DNA of 64,000 bases from NCBI GenBank assembly GCA_015179045.1, contig WHUZ01000003.1:992001-1056000 (forward strand), in the 5' to 3' direction. Shown here piece by piece: positions 56,081 through 64,000 of the stretch (positions within the stretch are counted from its first letter, which is position 1; each line of letters begins with the position of its first letter). Made by a program: the position numbers and the translations under genes. The notes beneath the pieces are model-generated. The model did not search any database and was not told the origin of the DNA. It saw only the letters and a program-made list of their open reading frames with translations. The stretch comes from Kalaharituber pfeilii (taxonomy: Eukaryota > Ascomycota > Pezizomycetes > Pezizales > Pezizaceae).

Positions 56081-58111
56081 CGACACACGGGGGTCTATCA
56101 GTTAGTACTAAAAATATTCGAGGGGTGAATCAACGGATTGCCAAACATATATACTAATCTCTGCATATGACAATAAGGATGTGCACGAGAGCGTGCATAA
56201 AGCCCTATTGCCTTGTACTATCATTATCATATACATAATCTCGCTGTTGAGGGAATACTTTAGAGAATTTGGGGGGGGGGGGGGGGGGTTCCTGAGCTTG
56301 TTACAATGAGATTAAGAATCTGGAATATTGGGATATCGCTGACCATATTGGTATTATTACATTTGTTGTTTTCAGCGCTTTATATGAACAATCTCTAGTC
56401 TCGTGCCCAGAACAATCTCTATTCCTTCTTGCAGAATGTTGTAAAAATTCAGAATGCATATGGGCAGATTAAAACTCATCTGTTCTCGACGGTGCCCTTA
56501 GTTCCAATTCTGACTTTGCCCCTGTTGCAAGTTGCTTAAAGCCAAAGACTGATGTTAGTTTAACGTCGGCTCAACCAGAGCACATGTTGTAAGAATCCCA
56601 GTTGCGACCCTAATGTTATCTGGCCCCGGCATAGGATCATCTGATGCTTTACATGTAGACCACCTCTCCAGCCAAGAAAGCTCAAGTATATCAATTGATG
56701 TCGATGATTAACATGAATAGAGCCTACAACGGCCTTATGTACGTAAAGAGCTCAAGATGTCTGAGGAGCTTTTGATAAAGCTTATATACCAAGCACCTTC
56801 CAATACATACTCAAGACTGCTTGGACTGTTACACTTCCATTGAACTACTCAGGCTGGGAGCTACAAATGCCAGCTACTCAGATTGTACCACACGTAAGAG
56901 CACGTGAGAGACTCTGGGACGACCATCAAGCATAATCTAGTTGCATGTCAGCTCCCAGGTAACGCCCGCGAGAGTGCCTATTCCGGCAATCACACAAGAA
57001 ACGGTTGTATGGTGTAATCATAGCACGTATCGCGGTGGCCCCCAGACCCAATACAATGACAGCCCAATGTTGCCCAGGAAGCATGCAAACTGCAGAGATG
57101 CAAGAATGGTGCCAATGTTGTAACTAAATAGGTTGCAAGCCCAGGGTATGTTCTATGTATGTTCCAAAAAAAATTTTTGTGTCCCTGCTTTCGTAAGTAA
57201 TCTAGCCAGGAACAGAAAGGAGCAGATTTATGTATGATATCTCATGGCGTACGAATCATCATGGAGCCCCTTGCAGCTGTGAAAGATCTATGCAGTTAGC
57301 TCCAATGTAAAAGCGAATCCCCAGTAAAAATATACACTCACCTATCAAATGTGTCAGATCACCCATTCAGCTATTGATTAAATATCTCCGGTGTGTTACT
57401 GTTTCCTATGCCAACAAGCACTCGTTAATATCACCCGATGCCTGTATGTAGCGATTCCTATGAATAGGTATTTCAGTTAGCGCTCCTATCCCGTTCTGCG
57501 CTAGGCTACTGACACTTCACAGTGCACCGGAATATTTCATCAATTTAAGGGTAGTGGTTACACCTAATACCTGATTTACACTCTGTTGATTTATCACTTA
57601 CAACACAAATGTGCAGGGAGCACACCCCAGAGAATTGGAATTATTAGACTTCAGTATGCTGATGCCACTCCAATCTAGTGGTGGAACTAGATAAAGACAC
57701 GGTCCATTTGTACCTGTTATGAAAAAAATAAAAAAGGCCGCAATCAACAGCGATGGCAACGCAGTTCTTCCCAGGGGCAAAGTCATTAAAATCCGTTCGT
57801 ACTGCAATGCATGAGCTTGGTACTCTAAATCGTGTAACTGGTATACTGACCCTTGTTTACAACAATATGATCGCGTACCACATCCAGTTAGGGTGCATAG
57901 ACCTTGTATCCGAACGCAAGCCTAATTACATCACAATTGTATCGCAGATTCAGCCCCACGAGTCACTAGCCTTCATTGGGTATACAACCAGCTGGTATAG
58001 ATGGCGTAGAAAGGTATAAATGCCCTGCAATAAGCAGGAGAACAGCTGAAAGACTGTGGTTGAATGCACTATCCAAGAAACTTTTCCTCGAGACGTAAGA
58101 GTTTTTTCACA
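56081..58111. other. Intergenic region with G18 tract
   Basis: It contains a run of 18 G (56271-56288). No supported gene. Short frames at 56941-57123 and 57753-58019 are not convincing. Confidence 0.45.
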
Positions 58112-58683
58112 ATGAAACTTCTTGCTCTATCATCCTTCCTGGCTGTAGCAGCTGCCCAATGCACTCTACCATCACCTGCAACAACGAATAACATAACCGA
58201 ACCCTTTGCAGTCCAGGTCTTATATCCGGAGAATCCTATTATCCATGGTCGACGAATGAATTTCTGGCCTGCCGGCGGTGGAGATCAACACCTATATTTG
58301 GGCCCAACCGCTGGTAATCCTATCAGCAACCTTACACTCGTCAATGGGGTTATCACTACCTCCTTGGACACTGGCCCAATCATCCGTGCCGTTATAAACG
58401 GAGAGGTATGTCTTCCACCTTAACTCAGCGTCTGTGGCTGCCACAATACCTATTGTATAACCAATGAGATTAGTATACTGCACGTGATAACACCACCAAA
58501 ATCTTCGTGACCCAGCGTGGGGATCCCCGAGCCGTCTTCGAAATCAAATACGCCTGTGATATCGATAATCCCACCAAAGTTCAGACCGAAATCAAGCTCA
58601 CCAGCGGCGATGTATGTGTAAGGTTAGCAAGCGGAAATCGATATGAGTTTAGGTATTCCCCATTCGGTAATACTGGTAAGTAA
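58112..58683 (+). CDS. Small secreted protein, unknown function
   Basis: Predicted exons are 58112-58405 and 58474-58683, giving 167 residues. It starts MKLLALSSFLAVAAAQ, a clear signal peptide with cleavage likely after AAAQ or VAAA. The intron is 68 nt (GTATGT...ATTAG). The mature part contains FAVQVLYPENPIIHGR, GGGDQHLYLGP and a second-exon RGDPRAVFEIKYACDIDN, with three cysteines and two NxT/S sites. The upstream in-frame ATG at 58064 is less likely since it would bury the signal. It resembles fungal small secreted proteins of undefined function. The downstream end (FGNTGK) is tentative. Confidence 0.65.
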
Positions 58684-59815
58684 ATCTATCCCATTTTTAT
58701 ACACTGACGCTATTGTCTTCGTCCTGCCACTGCTGTCCGTCATTATAAAATTGAGATTTTTCTTCTAATGAATACTGGTTTCGTTGAACAGCTGCCGATA
58801 TAGTAAAATGCTTCATGGTGAAGTTGAGGCTGATATTCTCTTGATCAATCGGCGAAAATATCCGTAAGGCGGCATGGTAACTGGAAGAAGTTCGCGTGGT
58901 TGGGATGAGGCTTGTCGGGGGGCTTCTAAGCAGAGAGGACTGTGAATGGACTTTATTAGTTAGCCCCAACGTCTTAATAGGACTTGAGGACTTGGTGATC
59001 ATTCAATGCAATTTCCTATTATCGATGACGTGAGTTCAGAGGTGTGGATTGCGAGACTAACCTTACATATAGGAAACTCGTGACGATGTGAGCGTGAAGC
59101 TGTGAGGGATTTCCCCAACTTGAAATAATTCGGGATGAGACATCCGAGAAAAATAAGGGCATAAACTTTGAGCCACATATATCCGTACTAGATTAACTGA
59201 ATCAGTACCAAAGTTGAAGAATATGAATAACCCTAAGTAAGCATAAACAGCACGTTCGTCCAGATTTTTAAAAGTTGCCTCCTTTCCTGCTTGCTACTCA
59301 TAAATACTTTTAGTGACCTTCACAATTCATTTGAGGAGGTATTGCCGGGATGATTCCGCTCGAACGAAATTCCCTCGTATCATCTTAATCGCAGGCCGGC
59401 GATCAGATCTTGATGCGCTTGAATCCTAGTCAGTTTCAGACTGCAATGATCAATTGCCTATAATATCAAAATGATGGTTATGGGCCTGAGTCTTTTTTCA
59501 AACCTCTATTTTAGTCATGATAATATTGATATGGAAAACCACTGCACATGATGAAACAATAGAAGTGATGCATTTCGAATATAACATATGGTATTAATGA
59601 GCAAAACTCCTATAGAATGAACTGGTAATTATTGTGATGAGGTCAAGAATATCATGATAGACATCGTATACCAGGTGCCGCATTGATACTTTTTCTCCCT
59701 CATGCATCTCACAACCATGAAAAACCACTATGGATGAAAAAAGTAGCACAACAAAACTTTCAAATCGAGGAAAGGGAGGACGCTGCCAGCACCTGCGTCC
59801 TTGAACATGTACCGA
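58684..59815. other. Intergenic region
   Basis: Moderately AT-rich, no supported gene. A 101-codon minus-strand frame at 58697-59002 has no motifs. Confidence 0.4.
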
Positions 59816-61096
59816 CTACCCACTGATTCCAGGCCCTGCTAATCTCTTCTTTCTCATTTCCCCAGGATTAGGAGTCCCTTTGAGAGTTGGTGTCAATGAA
59901 GCACCACCTTCAACTGGAATGGCATCTTTACTTGCTGGGGACAACACGTTAAGCTGCCTTGCAGTTGGAGTGGTTCCCAAGATAGTTGCGTCCAAATTTC
60001 CAATAGCCAGTTCACGGAAACTGAATGGTGACACTCCCATGTCGGGAGACCTTGGGGAGAGTGGGAGTGCAAAAAGGTCATCATCTTCGTTGTCGTTGCT
60101 GGGGAAAAGAGCTGGATTGGCTGAAGGAAGGGTTGGGGAGTCATCGGGATCGGCAGCAGGCATGTTCGGCGCATTAGCCTCGTCATTAAATTTTAACCCT
60201 TCTGCTAATTTGCCCAACATTTCCAAACCTTCTTCAATCTCTTTCTGTTCAGTGTACTCTTCATCCTTATCAGCTGCCTTCTGATGCACTTTGTCCCCTT
60301 CTAGCGTCAGACCAGTGAGTACTTTGCCCAAGAAAGTCTTCAACACCCAGTTCCTCTCCCTCCCAACCATCTCTGCCTCCCACCTCACTCTCTCTTCACC
60401 ATGGCCACCGCCGTCCACTCCTACTTTAAGTATCCCTGTCCCAACTCCACGTTGCCCGGTTCGTGCCAATTCATCTGCTAGCTCCTGCAACTCATGAAGA
60501 TCGACTAACCGACTCTTTGCCCAAGCTTTATGTAAGTCACCGCGTTTGAAAGAGTCGCTTGCTGGCTTGACAGGGATTGTGACAGTAGGAGAAGGTGAAA
60601 TCGGCGAGCTCCAGATTGGCGTAAAACGTATCTTCACAAATTCTGGGACTGCGCAAGATTGTGATAGAAGGAAAAATACTGAGAACTTCTGTTTCGAGGA
60701 TGGTGAGGTTGGAGAAACTGAGTTTAAAGGTGGTACAATCCTAGTCGGAGTTTGGACAATAGCTCTATCTTGGAAAATCTTTTCAAAGTAGCTATCTTCC
60801 AATGCATCCAGATCGACGGGAATTGCTGGCTCACTTGCAGGTGTTTCATCTTTCTTTGATGCTTCTTCGCTTGCGCCCTCTAAACTTCCATATCCCTCAT
60901 CGATACCCAAAGCACTATCAATACCATCCCAGAAAACCGACCACTCTCCATCACACAAGGTAGACGGAAGTGGATGTATCCATGTAACTTGAACAACCCT
61001 GGTTGGAGGTATTGAGGTTGACTGCGGTGGCTGATGCTCCTCAACATGTGCTAAAGGGGACTGTATCATTTTCTTTCCTTGTGATGTATGATCCAT
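59816..61096 (-). CDS. Unrecognised 426-residue acidic protein
   Basis: A single frame starts at ATG 61096 (MDHTSQGKKM) and ends at 59816. The N-terminal ~130 residues are Pro/Ser/Glu-rich. A more ordered part follows (KFSVFFLLSQSCAVPEFVKIRFTPIW, then AWAKSRLVDLHELQELADELARTGQRG and ERNWVLKTFLGKVLTGLTLEGD). The C-terminal third is acidic and Pro-rich (DNEDDDLFALPLSPRSPDMG) and ends KKRLAGPGISG. There is no signal peptide or membrane segment. The SPRSP/TPTL motifs suggest phosphorylation. I do not recognise a family. The long stop-free frame makes it a confident gene of unknown role. Confidence 0.65.
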   Translation of the reverse strand: MDHTSQGKKMIQSPLAHVEEHQPPQSTSIPPTRVVQVTWIHPLPSTLCDGEWSVFWDGIDSALGIDEGYGSLEGASEEASKKDETPASEPAIPVDLDALEDSYFEKIFQDRAIVQTPTRIVPPLNSVSPTSPSSKQKFSVFFLLSQSCAVPEFVKIRFTPIWSSPISPSPTVTIPVKPASDSFKRGDLHKAWAKSRLVDLHELQELADELARTGQRGVGTGILKVGVDGGGHGEERVRWEAEMVGRERNWVLKTFLGKVLTGLTLEGDKVHQKAADKDEEYTEQKEIEEGLEMLGKLAEGLKFNDEANAPNMPAADPDDSPTLPSANPALFPSNDNEDDDLFALPLSPRSPDMGVSPFSFRELAIGNLDATILGTTPTARQLNVLSPASKDAIPVEGGASLTPTLKGTPNPGEMRKKRLAGPGISG

Positions 61097-64000
61097 TGGC
61101 TACTACTGTCCGTGTTGGAAGCCGTTAATTTTATGGGAACAATGTAAGGGAAGTTCACAAGCCTTGAACTAGTGATGAGGACAAGCAAATCTGGCCAATT
61201 TTCATTAGCTTGGAGAGTCATGATACTGAAGCAAAGGGACGACCGCACTGAAGGGGAACCTACATCTTCCCAAGCAAGTTTTAAAGTCACAATATGGTGT
61301 GCTAAGTGAACAAAGCAACTTCGATTGGAAGAATTTCAGACCAATTAGAGCGTTATTCTGGCACACAAAATGTCAGCCCTTGATTTTCAACCTCCACTCC
61401 AGAAATTCCAAAGAGCAAGTGACAGCTCATTAAGCAGGAGTGCCTCAGGGTATAAATTGGGTTCACTTCTCTCAGGGACATTCCCCATAGCTCTACACTG
61501 ACTGCGACATAATGCTGACATCAGGAGGTGAGGAGGATATTAAATCAGGCATACAGAACAATAAATGACCACAATAATGCCTTATACTGGATCCGCCAGT
61601 AAGCATATTAGAAATACCGACTCACATTCGGACGGCACTGAGTTTGAACTGAGCGCCAAAATCGCTGCGCTCCTCAATCTATGCCGCTGGTGGGGCACGT
61701 GAAGAATGAGCCCGCTATATAACTATGATAACCAGTTCCTTTTGAGTGATAAAAGTGTGCTATCCGGCGTATCTTCGATAGGCAGTTGGAAGCAATCTGT
61801 GTATGGTCGGTTGTAATTCTAGACGTGCTAGAGAGCCCTGGCAATTACAATACCCAGGGTCAGCTCACTCCGCAGACTCCAGTTGCGGCACAGCCAGCTA
61901 AGGTGGAGACTTACCTCGATTTTGTTTCTGAAGAGTCGCTTGACAAATTGAAGAAGATGAACAGGTTCAATAGGTGATAATGTATTGGTAATGCAGAAAA
62001 AGAAAAATAACTTCCAGAAAAAGTGGCGGGGCTTTTTCCTCGGGTGTTGGGAGGACGCCCAACTGTAGGGGATCAATTATTGGCAGTGCACGTTAGTTCG
62101 AACAGTAGTGCAACAACAGCCATTCGAGGTCAAAAACTAGGAGACTGAATTGTGTGCGGAGAAAGTAGCTACACATTCCTACAGATACCTCTTGCCCATG
62201 TTCAGCCTTTTAGTCATTTACGCGAGTCGAGCCCCGCTGGCAGGGGTTTGAATAATGGAGATGCACGGAGAGGGCCGTTAGATTAGACTGGAAGAGGAAG
62301 GGCAGAGAAACACAGAAGAAGACTATCATACTCTGAAGAAACTATTGCCGTAGCAGCTCGCCCTCCCCGGGACGGCGGGGCGGGGGGGACCATGGCACAG
62401 GCAAGTGGGGGTGTCTAATGCTCAGCCCAATCCTCCCAGATTGTTTGTTTCTGTGCATGTTCTCTTGCGAATCCTCCGCAGGAAGCACAATTACGTGTAT
62501 CTCGACAATGGAGCGTCATGAAGCTTCAAGTTGTCTATATTTAGCGCTCGTTGCACCACCGCTGAACGTGGGCAGGCCGGGCGCTGGGCGCGGGAACAAC
62601 TTGACATAGGGTAGATTCTTCATTCAGGCTACTGTACCGCGAGTCTGATCTGATTGATCATGCTGCATAGAGGGTCCATGAAGCGAGACTGCCTCTTAGC
62701 TGTCTTAATTTGCTGACATGATTCTGCTTATGAGACCAGACATGACTGATGTTCGTTCTTACAACATTGCAAGGGTTACATGCTTCAATTTCAGCCTGCC
62801 TTGGCGCTGTTATAAGGCATTGTGAGATACATGGAGTATGATAACATACACATCGATGCCATCGAAAGAGCTACACAGGGGAAGGCGTGCTGCACACGAG
62901 ATGCGCGACTGAGAAGCAGCCGCTTCGAGCAAGACACCGAGCGGCCGTCCAATATGATAGCTATTCCCGGCCGATCATTGAAACGAAACAAGGTAAATAT
63001 GTCTAGTCTCGTGCTGACAACCGCTACCAGAAGCCTTGACCCTCAGTCCACACAGGACACTTCACCACTCCCAACTGAAAACAAATCAGCGGGCTATGGT
63101 GCATCTTAGATCTCAGCTGGGGACGAGGCTAAGATGTCAGCACCTCCCTTATCCTAGCCCCCCACAAGTAAACCGGGGCAAGGCACATGATATCATGATA
63201 GATGCGTCGTAGAGGCTCACAACTCCCGTGCTGAGCTGCGCATAACCGCCTAAGCGCCTCGGAGCGAAATGAAGAGGGCCAGGATATTTATCTCTCTGTG
63301 CACTGCAAGGGTAGTGTCAAAACCAGGTTTACCAATCCTCTTTGAAGGAAGTTATATGCTCTAACTAATCTGCTCTGTCATAATCCAAGTGGTTATGTGA
63401 TTCTGCTAAATATCAATGATTGTCTGCTAGTCTCCTCATTCACGGCATGGGCTCTTCAAGCAAGTAGATATGCAGTTCCCCAAAGTCAGTACTTTACCAC
63501 TACATGTATGGCGTACAAACGAGCGTTGGCTTGCGGTGGTTCTGCGGTAGCCGGCGTTGAAAGAGCAGAGTCGCAAGCCTAAACATCATTCACCATACTT
63601 ACCGACATAGCCCCAGCCCTTGGTACGCCCAGTGGTATCGATGTCTATTTGAATCATTATGATCATGATAAAGGAATACTCATAGGTACTCCATAAAACT
63701 AGCAGTAAAATACTCGTTGATATATATGCCTACAAACGTTGAAGTGCCTGCAAAATCCGCGTCGTTACCGCTAACCAGAGATGCATTTGAGTGTACGCAA
63801 ATCACCCAGAATAAGAACTCCATAAAACACCACTACGACGTTAGATATTCTCCTGTTTTGATATCCGTAGTCCGCAACCGTCCATAAGCCGTCTGTCTCC
63901 CACATTGTCATGTTACCTCCTATTTCCTTCTCGCCTTCTGTCGTTGTGAGTGCCCGACTTCTGTCGAAAATCTATGATTCGAGTATCCAAGAAATAATCT
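61097..64000. other. Terminal region without a supported gene
   Basis: A short frame at 61786-61977 (ending in VETYLDFVSEESLDKLKKMNR) looks slightly protein-like and could be an exon of an unresolved gene. Everything else is short and without motifs. Confidence 0.35.

Overview
The window looks like TE-rich nuclear DNA of a filamentous ascomycete (Pezizomycotina-like). Protein genes have short GT-AG introns (about 50-80 nt, some with a visible CTAAC-type branch point). One predicted GC-AG intron is present. The mobile elements are types common in fungi: a LINE with RNase H, pogo/Fot1-type transposases and many TA-flanked MITEs. I cannot name a species; an early-diverging Pezizomycotina lineage would fit the element load, but that is inference.

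Layout. 0-8 kb is a TE graveyard: LINE 3' ends, a decayed pogo transposase on the + strand, three copies of a ~200-bp repeat that appears to insert at GTTAC, and an ~850-bp block of extreme A+T. 8-21 kb is sparse, with an alpha/beta hydrolase (12.7-14.2 kb) and two unrecognised minus-strand genes. 21.5-23.9 kb holds a nearly intact three-exon DDE transposase with one frameshift. 27-34.4 kb is the main conserved block, all on the minus strand: a mitochondrial S-adenosylmethionine-type carrier, a PIN-like (auxin efflux carrier family) transporter and a kelch/transmembrane protein. 36-51 kb is dense in small DNA transposons, including a complete pogo element with matching terminal inverted repeats (TIRs), nested TA-flanked elements, a palindromic MITE family, a second MITE family with five copies, a 58-bp minisatellite and AGCCTC-rich tracts. 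52.7-61.1 kb is genic again: a PAP2-type lipid phosphatase, a FAM192A/Fyv6-domain nuclear protein, a small secreted protein and an unrecognised acidic protein. 61.1-64 kb shows no convincing gene.

The genes do not form a recognisable biosynthetic cluster or defence system. They look like ordinary housekeeping or accessory loci separated by transposon islands. What is most unusual is the retrotransposition and MITE record: extremely 5'-truncated LINE copies with clear target-site duplications (TSDs), a LINE inserted into another reading frame that is continuous across the TSD, and several layers of nested insertions. Exon boundaries were placed by eye from splice motifs and reading-frame continuity and have not been checked against transcripts.
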